From positions 1-64,000 of the forward strand of contig JABLXU010000039.1 of assembly GCA_013177805.1 (NCBI GenBank): DNA of 64,000 nucleotides. Direction: 5' to 3'. Shown here one piece after another: positions 19,329 through 30,766 of the stretch. The stretch's first letter is position 1, and each line of letters begins with the position of its first letter. The notes beneath the pieces were generated by a model, which saw nothing but the letters and a program-made list of their open reading frames with translations, was not told the DNA's origin and did no database searches. Source of the stretch: Candidatus Omnitrophota bacterium (GTDB taxonomy: Bacteria; Hinthialibacterota; Hinthialibacteria; Hinthialibacterales; Hinthialibacteraceae). Made by a program: the position numbers and the translations under genes.

Positions 19329-21767
19329 ATGAATTTGGAACACCCCAACGGTACAAACCACTCAACCGGCGCGCCCGCGAAATCGGCGGGAATTTCCATG
19401 CACCGCCGGAAATTTTTGGTTTCCCTTTTGGTCATCGCGTTTTGCGTGTATTTCTTCAATCCCTTCAAACCCCGGTTATTCCGGACCAAGAAAAAGATCA
19501 TCCTGCTGGGATTCGACGGCGCCGATCCCCGTTTGGTGGATCGCTGGTGGGATGAATTGCCAAACCTCCAGAAACTGGCCCAAACGGGAGGCCAAACGAC
19601 GCTCCGCTCGTCTTTTCCCCCGGAATCGCCAGTGGCTTGGTCGTGTTTCGCGGTGGGAGGAAATCCTGGAAAACACGGTGTGTTCGATTTTCTCCGCCGG
19701 CCGGCCGGGTCGTATTTCCCCAGCATCGAAGCGTTTGTGGAAAAAGGCCCGGCCCGCTTTGTCTTCCGGCAAATCCCTGTCAAAATGCCCAAGGCCATTC
19801 TGCGCCGGGGCGGCACCGCTTTTTGGGATATTCTTAGCCGGTCTGGCATCCCCACCGCTCTGATCGAAGTCCCTGTCACCTTTCCTCCTCCGCAGTTGAA
19901 TTACGGACGAGCCTTGTCCGGCTTGGGCGTGCCCGACATCCGTGGCATTCAGGCGACATTCCATCAGTTCGTCTATCAGAGCGGCGGCGGCATGATCGAA
20001 ACGAAGGAATCAACCTTCGGCGGCAAGATCATCCCCCTGCGTCCAGAAGGCGAATGGTATCACGGCCATATCGTCGGTCCGCAGGATCCGATCCTCGAAC
20101 AAGAACGGCGGGAGGCGGAAAAGCAACGCCTGGATTTGTTGCTCGAACAATACGAATGGCAGGCGCACCTCTACAACCTGCGCGGCGATCAGCATGTCGG
20201 GCCGGAACAGAAGACGCAATTGGCCGACCTCATCAATGTCAACATCAACGCCAGCATGGCTTACCAGTCGTTTTTGCATTCCGAGGATTTCGAAGAACGG
20301 GTGCAACGGATCAAAGATTATCTCATCGGGGGAAAGCCTTACGAAAAAGAAAGCGGTTTGACCAATCCCTCCACGGTGAGGGAAAGGATGCAAAAAGCCT
20401 CGATCGAATGCAAGCGCTTGAGCGAAACCATCGCCGGCCTGAGCCGCGAAATCACCGCCCCCGTGGCCTTCCGGCCCGTGGGGGATTCCGCTTTTGACAT
20501 TCAACTGGGGGATCAAATCCAACGCGTCAATTTGTTGACCTGGAGCGATTGGTTCACCATCCCCTTTAAGGTCAATTTCCTGATTCAAGTCACCGCGATC
20601 TGCCGTTTTTATCCGCAGGAAATTTCCGAACAGGGCTTAAAAATCTTCATGACCTCGCCGGATATCGATCCCCGCAACCCCGCCATCCCCATCACGCATC
20701 CGAAGAGCTACGCGCAGGATCTGGTGGAATGGCTCGGCCAACCCTATAAAACCCGCGGCTGGTCGGAAGAAACCCATGGCCTCAAGGACGGCTATCTGAG
20801 CGATGATGGGTTCCTTGAGGATTTGCACTTCATCATGGATCAGCGGGAACAGAAACTCTTCGAAACATTGAACCGCACCTTCAACAACGTTTTGATTTCC
20901 GTCTTCTCCGAGACTGACCGCGCTGCCCATATGTATATGCGGCTCATCGACGAAGGCCACCCGCTTTATGACGCCGAACAAGCCGCGAAATACGGCGGCG
21001 CGCTGAAAACCATTTACAAGCGCATGGACGCTATCGTCGGCAAGGTAATGACCCGGATCGAAAACGATCCCGACACCCTCCTCATCGTCATGTCCGACCA
21101 CGGATTCCAATCCTTCCGCTACCAAGTCAATCTGAACACATGGCTATTCGAAAACGGCTACTTGAAGATCAAAGGCAGCAGCGTCGCCAATAGCGCCATG
21201 AAGCTGGAGGATCTGCTGAAATCTCACAGCCCCGAATACTTCTCGTACGTGGATTGGAAAGGGACAAAGGCCTACGCGCTTGGACTGGGCCAGATCTTCA
21301 TCAATCTCAAGGACCGCGAACCCCTCGGCATCGTGGCACAAGACGAGTACGACGCGTTGTGTGATGAGATCGCCCGGAAGCTGGAAACTTTGCGGGACGA
21401 GCGCGAAGGCCAAGATAACCGGCCGGTGGTGGCGCACGTAAAGAAACGGTCCGAAATCTGGATAGGCGAGTACGCCGATGACGCTCACGATTGCCCTGAC
21501 CTGCAAGTGGGGTTCCATCCTTATTACCGCGTTTCCTGGCAGACTTGCCTGGGCGGCATCTCCAGCGGCGGGGTGATCGAGGACAATCCCGAAACCTGGA
21601 GCGGCGACCATTGCAGCTTCGCGCCCGAGCATGTTCCCGGCATGCTGTTCGCCAACCGCCCGATCACCAAACCCGATCCTTCGATCTACGATTTCGCGCC
21701 GACCATCCTGGAATACTTTGGTCTCCAGCCTCCTCCGGAAATGGAAGGAAGTAATCTGTTCGCCTGA
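19329..21767 (+). CDS. Alkaline phosphatase superfamily / type I phosphodiesterase-like protein
   Basis: N-terminal TM; LLGFDGADPRLVDRWW, VMSDHGFQSF, GDHCSFAPEHVPGML. Confidence 0.8.
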   Translation: MNLEHPNGTNHSTGAPAKSAGISMHRRKFLVSLLVIAFCVYFFNPFKPRLFRTKKKIILLGFDGADPRLVDRWWDELPNLQKLAQTGGQTTLRSSFPPESPVAWSCFAVGGNPGKHGVFDFLRRPAGSYFPSIEAFVEKGPARFVFRQIPVKMPKAILRRGGTAFWDILSRSGIPTALIEVPVTFPPPQLNYGRALSGLGVPDIRGIQATFHQFVYQSGGGMIETKESTFGGKIIPLRPEGEWYHGHIVGPQDPILEQERREAEKQRLDLLLEQYEWQAHLYNLRGDQHVGPEQKTQLADLINVNINASMAYQSFLHSEDFEERVQRIKDYLIGGKPYEKESGLTNPSTVRERMQKASIECKRLSETIAGLSREITAPVAFRPVGDSAFDIQLGDQIQRVNLLTWSDWFTIPFKVNFLIQVTAICRFYPQEISEQGLKIFMTSPDIDPRNPAIPITHPKSYAQDLVEWLGQPYKTRGWSEETHGLKDGYLSDDGFLEDLHFIMDQREQKLFETLNRTFNNVLISVFSETDRAAHMYMRLIDEGHPLYDAEQAAKYGGALKTIYKRMDAIVGKVMTRIENDPDTLLIVMSDHGFQSFRYQVNLNTWLFENGYLKIKGSSVANSAMKLEDLLKSHSPEYFSYVDWKGTKAYALGLGQIFINLKDREPLGIVAQDEYDALCDEIARKLETLRDEREGQDNRPVVAHVKKRSEIWIGEYADDAHDCPDLQVGFHPYYRVSWQTCLGGISSGGVIEDNPETWSGDHCSFAPEHVPGMLFANRPITKPDPSIYDFAPTILEYFGLQPPPEMEGSNLFA

Positions 21768-22095
21768 GCGGCCCATGAGCGGCCGCCGGCGAATCCCTCT
21801 CCCGGCGGCTGTTCCGCGGACCAATCGATTACCCAAAGTTACAGGGGCATATTGCCCGTGTGCTTATTTTAAAAAATCCCCATTCCCGTCAACACGTTGG
21901 CCTTTTTTGAAGAGAGCCGGAGTTGTCGAACCTCTCACCTGCTCATTGAGAAATAAGCTCTGCCGGGATACAATGATCTGGCTTCGCAAAAGCTTAAAGT
22001 CTTTTTTTATGTGTATGGTAGTTTAGAACAGAAAATTGGATTATCCGCGATAGGGATTCCCTTCGCGTCCCGGGTTCCAATCGGACCGGGAATAA

Positions 22096-23436
<1,341 letters not shown>

Positions 23437-23514
23437 TCCGTGAAGGAGTGGGGAAAATGGTTAATTGGAAAATAACGGTTCTCTCCACATCCCCTTGAGC
23501 TTGCCGAAACGGCC

Positions 23515-24144
23515 TCACCCACCCAATAATCCTTGCACCCGGATGTCTCCCCCGAAATATCCAATATCACCCAGGCTGATCGTGCCATTGCTGGGATCAT
23601 AAATCGAATCCCGCACCGAATCACCCGGATACCGGTAACTATCCGGGAAAGGAACATCGACAATGAAGGAATCCATCTGATCCGGTCCGACACTGGCCAC
23701 GACGAACGCTTCCCGCCGGCGGGATTCGAGTCCGTGCAACCGCGCGAAACTGACGTATGGGGTGTAGGTATAGGAATTTTTCATCACCGGATAATCAGCC
23801 GCTCCCGCCACAAAATCCATTTCCCGCTGGGGCGCTATGTACTCGGCAACCGGACCGAATGGATCCCGCAGACGGGGAGAGGAAAGGTAGGCCACAGGCG
23901 AGGTGAGATCGGGCAGGAGATAATCCGCAAAGAAAAGCAAATCGGAATCCCGGCGGGGGAAAATGTTGTGATCGAGCCGGTAGGTATGAAGAGCGCCGCC
24001 CAGGGCGCGCAGGTCCATCTTGGCGCGGGCCACGCGGCTTTTGATCATGGCGTCCCGGTAATTCGGCACGGCGATGGCGGTGATAATACCCAAAATCGCC
24101 ACAACGATCAGCAGTTCAATCAGGGTAAACGCGTCGCGTTTCAT
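23515..24144 (-). CDS. Pseudopilin / prepilin-type N-terminal domain protein
   Basis: DAFTLIELLIVVAILGIITAIAVPNY; C-terminal YDPSNGTISLGDI. Confidence 0.85.
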   Translation of the reverse strand: MKRDAFTLIELLIVVAILGIITAIAVPNYRDAMIKSRVARAKMDLRALGGALHTYRLDHNIFPRRDSDLLFFADYLLPDLTSPVAYLSSPRLRDPFGPVAEYIAPQREMDFVAGAADYPVMKNSYTYTPYVSFARLHGLESRRREAFVVASVGPDQMDSFIVDVPFPDSYRYPGDSVRDSIYDPSNGTISLGDIGYFGGDIRVQGLLGG

Positions 24145-24198
24145 CGGCTTATTCTCCCGCTTGGGGGGATTGGCTCCCCTGGGAATCCCGGCCCGGAT

Positions 24199-25155
24199 TC
24201 ACTGGGCCCTCTGCGTGGGCGTGGGAGCAGCCAGCGATGGATAATAGTACCGTAATTCATCCTGGTTCCGTTGTTCCCGGATCCGGCTTACCCAGCGGAC
24301 GGTCTGTTCCAAGCGCTGGGCTTCGCGGATTTCCGGCTTGACGGCTGGACGGATCACCCCCTCCATCCCCGATGCGACCTGAATCGACCGCCCCCCCTCC
24401 GTCACCCGTACTTTCCCACGGGTGACCGTCACGACGGATTCATTTTCCGTGATGGTGACAGCGAAGGCCGTTCCCAGCACCTGAATTTCTCCGCTGGGCA
24501 AAATCACCCGGAAACTTTTTTCTTGCGGGGGAATATCGAAATAGGCTGTGCCCCGGTCCATCTGCACCGTGCGGGGATCAGCCAAGGTGAGCCGCGATTG
24601 TTGATCGAGGCATATTTCCACTCCATTTTTGAGCTGAACGATGCCTCTGGCATATTGGGGCGTCTGCAAGGTGGTGTTGCGGGGCAAACGTTCACCCCGG
24701 CGGGTGTTGAGCAGCGAATCGGCCATGGCGATCACAGGACCCGAGGTGTATTGAATTTCCCCAATGGTATTGAACGATTTTTGGAACCATATCGCGGCGG
24801 GAATCACCATTACGAGAAAAAGGGCAAACGCGGGTACCATCCAGGAAATCCGGCGGTTGAACAAGGGAAAAACACCCGGGGAATCCAACGCCAGTTCCTG
24901 CCGGGTGGATTCGGTCAATAAGGCACGGCGTTTCTCCCGCATGGCCTGCTCGACCAACCGCTCATAGAAACCTTCTTCCGGAGTCCATTCTTCCTCCTGG
25001 GGCTGTAACGCCTGAACCCAGCCCTGGATGGCGTTCCATTCCTTGCGGCAGGCTTCGCAGGTGTCGAGATGCTTTTTCAAATACTCGGGCGCGCCGGTCC
25101 CCTTGTGATCGATTGTCCAGGCCAACAATTCTTTTTGTACAGAGGAACATTTCAT
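24199..25155 (-). CDS. Anti-sigma factor with zinc-finger-like N-terminus, TM segment and FecR domain
   Basis: HLDTCEACRKEW (HxxxCxxC), central TM, FecR-like LGTAFAVTITENESVVTVTRGKVRV; overlaps the sigma gene by 4 nt. Confidence 0.8.
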   Translation of the reverse strand: MKCSSVQKELLAWTIDHKGTGAPEYLKKHLDTCEACRKEWNAIQGWVQALQPQEEEWTPEEGFYERLVEQAMREKRRALLTESTRQELALDSPGVFPLFNRRISWMVPAFALFLVMVIPAAIWFQKSFNTIGEIQYTSGPVIAMADSLLNTRRGERLPRNTTLQTPQYARGIVQLKNGVEICLDQQSRLTLADPRTVQMDRGTAYFDIPPQEKSFRVILPSGEIQVLGTAFAVTITENESVVTVTRGKVRVTEGGRSIQVASGMEGVIRPAVKPEIREAQRLEQTVRWVSRIREQRNQDELRYYYPSLAAPTPTQRAQ

Positions 25156-25745
25156 GAGAACAGTTCCTCCTCCTGGAGTCCTTCCTGGTGGGCATACCGC
25201 CGCAGGATTTTCAAGGCCCGGTGGGTCTGGGTATTTACGGTCGAAACGGGAATCCGGAGTAAATTCGAAATGGTTTCGCTGGGCAGACCTTGAATCAGGC
25301 GCAGAGTCAAGATGTCCCGGTATTTGGGTTTCAAACGATTCATGGCCCGGTGAATCCTTTCCAACGCTTCTTTTTCCATTAGATCTCCGCGGGGACTCGC
25401 GGTTTCATCGGAAACCGAATACCCGGTATCGTCCGTCATTTCTTCCAGAGGCACAGCGCTTCGTTTAATCCGCCGGTTGTATTCTTTATACGCCAGGTTG
25501 CGGGCGATTTGATACAACCAAGGTCCCAACGGGCGGTTGGGATCGACTTTTTGATGCGCCCGGCAGGCGAGGAAGAAAGCTTCCTGCGTCAAATCCACGG
25601 CGCGGTCCCGGTCACGCAACAGGTGGGTCACGAAATGCGTCAAGGGCGTAAAATACGCCCGCGCCGCGGCGTCGAATGCCCACCGCTCGCCCCGGTGAAA
25701 CCCCGCGCTGATCTCCAGTTCCGACTGTGGTATGGTTGCTTCCAC
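25152..25745 (-). CDS. RNA polymerase sigma factor, sigma-70 family (ECF)
   Basis: Region 2 DRAVDLTQEAFFLACRAHQK and region 4 LPSETISNLLRIPVSTVNTQTHRALKIL. Confidence 0.9.
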   Translation of the reverse strand: MEATIPQSELEISAGFHRGERWAFDAAARAYFTPLTHFVTHLLRDRDRAVDLTQEAFFLACRAHQKVDPNRPLGPWLYQIARNLAYKEYNRRIKRSAVPLEEMTDDTGYSVSDETASPRGDLMEKEALERIHRAMNRLKPKYRDILTLRLIQGLPSETISNLLRIPVSTVNTQTHRALKILRRYAHQEGLQEEELFS

Positions 25746-25931
25746 GAATTCTCCCTATCCTGATCGCAGGGTGGCATCGAACGGCTCCCTCTCCCAAGCC
25801 GGAACTAGGTTCCGCGGTTCACCCCCTGGCTCAACGGCCGGGAAGTTACCCGGAGGCGTGCTCATTTAGGCTTATCCCGTTAGGGAGGGGAATCTTTCAC
25901 TTTTTTGGGTTTGTTCGGATTTTCAACCGGA

Positions 25932-27491
25932 TCACCGGGCTGGCGTTTCCTGGGTGAAAAACTGGCTCCGGCGGGTTTGCAGGCACATGAACAAGCTGCG
26001 GCCTTGGATCAGATAGGCGGATCCGGGACTTTCCATGCGCAATTCTCCAGGAAGGCGCTGAGTCGGCGCGCCGATGAGCACATCCGCGAATCCATCCCCC
26101 TGGATGTCTCCCACCCCGGCGACATGCGAGCCAAACGCCTCGAACGGCTCAACACCTTCCACCACCACATAATTGACATGGGTGATATCTCCATTGACGA
26201 TTTTGCGAATATCCAAACTGGAAGGCCACTCCATCTGGCCAAAAAGAAAGACTACCCGGCCCGCGAACGCCTTGTCCCGGACGTAATCCATGGGCAAGGC
26301 CACGGCGATGTCGGAAAAACCGTCACCATTGACATCTCCTACTCCGAAGGCGGATTGCGCCCCCTTTACGAGGCATCCCCAGCGGGCATCAAGGTTGCGC
26401 AGGTCGATGGCGCCATGCAGATAGTCCCCTCCCCACAACAAAAGCACCGATTGATCTTCCATGCCCACCAGAAAATCGGGAAATCCATCCCCGTTCACAT
26501 CGCCCGCATTGCGGATGAAATGCCGGGCGTGATCGATCAAAAAGGAATATTCAATGGTCTCGAACTGGCTCCGCCCCTGCAATAACACCGCCCGGCCCTC
26601 CAGATCCCGCCCGCCTTTGGGCGCAACGACAAAGAGATCCGAAAAACCATCGGCATTCAAATCAAAGTTCCCGCATACATATTCCCCCACACGCGATCCG
26701 GCAATCCCCCGCAATGGCAACACCCCATACTCCCGGATACGCGAATCGAGGATCTGGGGAAACCGCCGGCGGCCATACACCACCACCACCCGGCCGATGT
26801 CGTATTCCTCCTCCTGGCCACTGGGAGTTTTAACCGATATCCGGCTGGCGGCGGGCATCCCGAATACCACATCCGGGAAACCATCTCCGTTAACATCGCC
26901 CGCCGCGTCCACCGCAAAACCGGTATGCGTGATTTCCACCCCATCGTCCCGCAGGTCGGCCACGGGAATCAGGCGGCGGGAATTTTTTTTGCCGAACAGA
27001 ATATACCCCGCGTTCCCATTTTCTGATCCCACGGCTAAATCCGCGAATCCATCCGCGTTGACATCCCCCGCCAGGGCCAGCGCGTGGCCAAGACGGGACT
27101 CGAAGCGCCCCATCACTACCACGCCGTCGAATTCCGGCGAGGAGAGGTCGATCAATCCCCGGTCCCGGTTGAGCTGGGTTCCGAAAACGATGAACACCGC
27201 CCCATTGTCATATTCGTTACCGAAACCGCCAGGATCGTACGAGGGAGCGCCAATGGCGACATCGAGAAAGCCATCCCCGTTGAAATCTCCGGCACCGGAC
27301 ACAGCGGCGCCCATTTCATAATGCTCGGTTCCAGGATACACGATCCGGATGGCGCCCAGGGCTTCTACGGAGGTGATCACATGGCCTGCCAAGGCCGTGA
27401 TGGCGAAACCCATCAAGAACAAACCCAACGCAGTTATTCGCAAGGTCCGCAATTTAATCCGCCTTATCCCAGGGAGGAAGTAGAATCCCAA
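25932..27491 (-). CDS. FG-GAP repeat (integrin-alpha-like) protein
   Basis: Repeated GDFNGDGFLDVAIGAP, GDVNADGFADLAVGS, GDVNGDGFPDVVFGMP. Confidence 0.88.
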   Translation of the reverse strand: MGFYFLPGIRRIKLRTLRITALGLFLMGFAITALAGHVITSVEALGAIRIVYPGTEHYEMGAAVSGAGDFNGDGFLDVAIGAPSYDPGGFGNEYDNGAVFIVFGTQLNRDRGLIDLSSPEFDGVVVMGRFESRLGHALALAGDVNADGFADLAVGSENGNAGYILFGKKNSRRLIPVADLRDDGVEITHTGFAVDAAGDVNGDGFPDVVFGMPAASRISVKTPSGQEEEYDIGRVVVVYGRRRFPQILDSRIREYGVLPLRGIAGSRVGEYVCGNFDLNADGFSDLFVVAPKGGRDLEGRAVLLQGRSQFETIEYSFLIDHARHFIRNAGDVNGDGFPDFLVGMEDQSVLLLWGGDYLHGAIDLRNLDARWGCLVKGAQSAFGVGDVNGDGFSDIAVALPMDYVRDKAFAGRVVFLFGQMEWPSSLDIRKIVNGDITHVNYVVVEGVEPFEAFGSHVAGVGDIQGDGFADVLIGAPTQRLPGELRMESPGSAYLIQGRSLFMCLQTRRSQFFTQETPAR

Positions 27492-27849
27492 TTATATCCT
27501 TCTCATTGTTATCATTTTTTTCCGCCAGTGTAAACAGAAGGCGGCAATTTCTATTTCAATTATACAATGGAATGAAAATTGTTTATCCCCCCGTGGACCA
27601 AGCAAACCTCACAATTTCCAATCTGTCCCCAGGCCATGTCCGGAGAGGAAGGGATTTTCGCGGTTTCTACGAGGATGGCAATCCAAAGCTAATGGGGAAT
27701 CGGCGTCTGAATCAGGCTCATCGGAGGGAGAATCAAAGAAAGGAGCGATCATGGAAAATTACGAAGGGATTGCGATTATCCTCTACCCTTACCCGCAACG
27801 ATCCAATTATTCTAAATCCTGGTAAATCGCGATCAGTAAGGTCTTTCCC

Positions 27850-28479
27850 TTACCGCCGGACGATGTCTCCCGTGCTGGCTACACCGTTGCTGGGATCATA
27901 CGGCAATCCCCGTAAATTTCCGCCTGAATCCACTCCGATATATCCGTCCGGCCCGATGCTGATCATGGCGAACTCGTTTTCCTTGAGAGGATTCAGGTTA
28001 TAGAAACGCGCGTTGGCCTCCTTATACAAATCGATGCCAAAATCCTCTCCGGGAAACACGGGATCATTATCGAAATAAATATAACACAAGCCCTTCTCAT
28101 CCGCGCCAAAACCAACGCTCTTCTCCCGTGGACTGAATGGGTCCCGAGGCAATGCAGATAAATAAGAGACAGGAGAAGTCAAGGGATAAAACGGCCCCTC
28201 GAAGGTCGTGTAAGGAGGCCGGGGACCGACCCGGTTGAAATTCTTTTCCCAGCGGGTTTGCGCTTCGGCGCTGTCATCATCCCAAAAATCGAGCAACAAC
28301 ACCCCTTTATCCATCCGAAAGGTTTCGATCGAAGTGGCAACACTGCGCATGTCCGCTTGCGTGCGGGCCACTTTGGCCCGGAGCTGGGCATTCAAGAAGT
28401 TCGGCACGGCGATCGCCGCCAAAATGCCGATAATGGCAACCACGATCAACAACTCGATCAACGTGAATCCGCGATTCAT
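27850..28479 (-). CDS. Pseudopilin / prepilin-type N-terminal domain protein
   Basis: RGFTLIELLIVVAIIGILAAIAVPNFLNAQ; C-terminal YDPSNGVASTGDI. Confidence 0.88.
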   Translation of the reverse strand: MNRGFTLIELLIVVAIIGILAAIAVPNFLNAQLRAKVARTQADMRSVATSIETFRMDKGVLLLDFWDDDSAEAQTRWEKNFNRVGPRPPYTTFEGPFYPLTSPVSYLSALPRDPFSPREKSVGFGADEKGLCYIYFDNDPVFPGEDFGIDLYKEANARFYNLNPLKENEFAMISIGPDGYIGVDSGGNLRGLPYDPSNGVASTGDIVRR

Positions 28480-28606
28480 GACTCCGCTCCTCTATTCATC
28501 CTCAAGATTATCGACAAACACAATAAATCCACGCTTCATCCCAGTATAATAATGATTGACCGATTTTTCACCGGCTGCTGCCAGTAAAATATTGTAACGG
28601 TATCAA

Positions 28607-29266
28607 ATGAAATATTTTATCCATCTATCGATTCTTTTAAGTGCCGGTATTCCCATCATGGAATCATGCGGACGGAATCCGGTGCCGGAGGTCTCTATCG
28701 ATCCCGCGGCCAAAACCATCCGGTTCGGGGGGACAATCCACCCGAAGCGCTACAACTCCCGCGCCGACCGGGCCAACGGGCATCATTTCATCGTCTGGTC
28801 CAGGGGCGCCAATGCCACCAAGGCTCTTATCATGACAGAGGTCTCTGACCTGGAAATACTCAAAGCCTTGGAGACCATCGGCGCCGCCTTGGGGAACAAT
28901 CTGAGCGAAGCCACCTGGGAGCAGCGGGCTGATCCAGCCGCCTCCGCCCCCGATCAGCGCGTTGAAGGCTCCAGGCTGGAGATTTGGATTGAATGGGACG
29001 GCCGGGAACACCGCCTGCCGGACCTGTTCACCGAGAAAAATCCCGAAGACTATGTCATCCGCGCCGGAGGACATGAAAAACTCATCCCCGTCTGGCGGTC
29101 GGGGTGTATCACGTGCCTGTTTTCGTGTCCCGGAGGAAAAACCAGCAATGCCGCCTTCACCATCCGCGATCAATATTGGAACAAAAAAAACTTCCGGGCC
29201 GACGAAACGGTCCTCCCCCCGGATGGCACACCGGTATGGGTGATGATGCGGTTACGAAACGAATAA
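28607..29266 (+). CDS. YdjY-like domain protein, probable lipoprotein
   Basis: N-terminal secretion-like sequence with Cys; PAAKTIRFGGTIHPKRYN...NGHHFIVW...KALIMTEVSDLEILKALETIGA. Confidence 0.5.
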   Translation: MKYFIHLSILLSAGIPIMESCGRNPVPEVSIDPAAKTIRFGGTIHPKRYNSRADRANGHHFIVWSRGANATKALIMTEVSDLEILKALETIGAALGNNLSEATWEQRADPAASAPDQRVEGSRLEIWIEWDGREHRLPDLFTEKNPEDYVIRAGGHEKLIPVWRSGCITCLFSCPGGKTSNAAFTIRDQYWNKKNFRADETVLPPDGTPVWVMMRLRNE

Positions 29267-29323
29267 ACGTGACAATCCTCCCTCACCGGCAGCCATCATT
29301 CCGCGTAATAAAGAACTGGTGTT

Positions 29324-30751
29324 TTACGCAGGCAAGGCCGGAGAGGATTCTTCCCCCCCCGCCTCCGGTGGACCGAATTGCCGCGGATCGATGCCCAGCT
29401 CGGTGAGTTTCACATAGAGGTTTTTACGGTGAACCTGCGCCAATTGGGCCGCGCGCGAAACATTGCCGCCCGTTTTGCGGAGCAGATTGGTGAAAAACAC
29501 TCTCTCGAAATCGTCCAAAATGTAACGCTTGGCTTCCTTGTACGATAAATTCAGCAGTTCCTTTTGATGGAATCCCATCTGGGCGCCGGGGGTCAAAGGA
29601 GGATGAATGGAGGGCATCAAGGCGGCCAGATCCGTGGTGTTGAGGACGATAGCCCGTTCCACCACATTTTGCAACTCGCGAACATTGCCCGGCCAGTGAT
29701 AGCGCATCATGGCTTCGATGTCTTCGGAGGAAAACTTGAGTTCCGTGTTCCCCCGGCTTTTCTTCCGCAGAAAATGATTGATCAGCAGTGGAATATCTTC
29801 CTTGCGTTCCCGTAGAGGGGGCACCCCGATCGGCAACACATTGAGCCGGAAATACAGATCGGAACGCATGGCTTCCTTGCGTACCCGCTCCTCCAGGTCT
29901 TTGTTGGTTGAAACGATGATGCGGACATCGATTTTCTTGCTGCGCGTTCCGCCGACTGGTTCGATGACCTTTTCCTCGATCAACCGCAGCAGTTTCCCCT
30001 GCAGGCTGGGCGTCAAATCCCCGATCTCGTCCAGAAACAAGGTGCCGCCATTCGCCAGTTCAATTTTACCGGTCGTGGGCGATGCCTGGTTCAGGCGCAA
30101 TCCCCGCACCCGGCCGAACAGTTCAAGATCCAGCAAATCCGGGGGGGTAGCCGAACAATTTACCGAAACAAAGGACCGTTCCGCCCGCGGACTTTGAAAG
30201 TGGATGGCCCGGGCCACGAGTTCCTTGCCCGTCCCGCTCTCGCCCCGGATCAGGACGGTGCCGTCACCCTGCGCCACACGCCGGATCAGTTCGAAGACCT
30301 TGAGCATGGCCGGGGATTTGCCGACCAATTCCCCTTGGCCGGTGTGTTGGCGGAGTTCCTCGCGCAGGTAGCGGTTTTCCAGTTCCAAGTGCTGGAGTTG
30401 CAACGCTTTGCGGGCCGCCATTTTAATTTCGTCGAGATCACAGGGTTTCAACAGATAATCATGCGCACCGTTTTTGAGGGCTTCAACGGCGTTTTCGATA
30501 GTACCATAGGCAGTGAGAATAATGACAGGAATATAATGGCTGGTTTGCTTGACGGCCTTGAGAACTTCCATCCCCCACCCGCCCGGCATGCGCAAGTCGG
30601 TGATTACCAGGCTGAGAGATGTATTCTGGATAATTTCGACGGCTTCGGTCGCATCCTTGGCTTCGAGGATTTCGTGGCCGTCTTCCATCAAAGCCAAGGT
30701 CAGGATTTTTCGCAGTTTGGCTTCATCGTCCGCCACCAGTATCGTAGCCAT
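29324..30751 (-). CDS. NtrC-family response regulator (receiver, AAA+, Fis-type HTH)
   Basis: Receiver LVADDEAKLRKIL; Walker A GESGTGKE; GGTLFLDEIGDL; C-terminal Fis-like HTH; GAFTGA loop replaced. Confidence 0.85.
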   Translation of the reverse strand: MATILVADDEAKLRKILTLALMEDGHEILEAKDATEAVEIIQNTSLSLVITDLRMPGGWGMEVLKAVKQTSHYIPVIILTAYGTIENAVEALKNGAHDYLLKPCDLDEIKMAARKALQLQHLELENRYLREELRQHTGQGELVGKSPAMLKVFELIRRVAQGDGTVLIRGESGTGKELVARAIHFQSPRAERSFVSVNCSATPPDLLDLELFGRVRGLRLNQASPTTGKIELANGGTLFLDEIGDLTPSLQGKLLRLIEEKVIEPVGGTRSKKIDVRIIVSTNKDLEERVRKEAMRSDLYFRLNVLPIGVPPLRERKEDIPLLINHFLRKKSRGNTELKFSSEDIEAMMRYHWPGNVRELQNVVERAIVLNTTDLAALMPSIHPPLTPGAQMGFHQKELLNLSYKEAKRYILDDFERVFFTNLLRKTGGNVSRAAQLAQVHRKNLYVKLTELGIDPRQFGPPEAGGEESSPALPA

Positions 30752-30766
30752 GAGGTCCTTGTCAGC

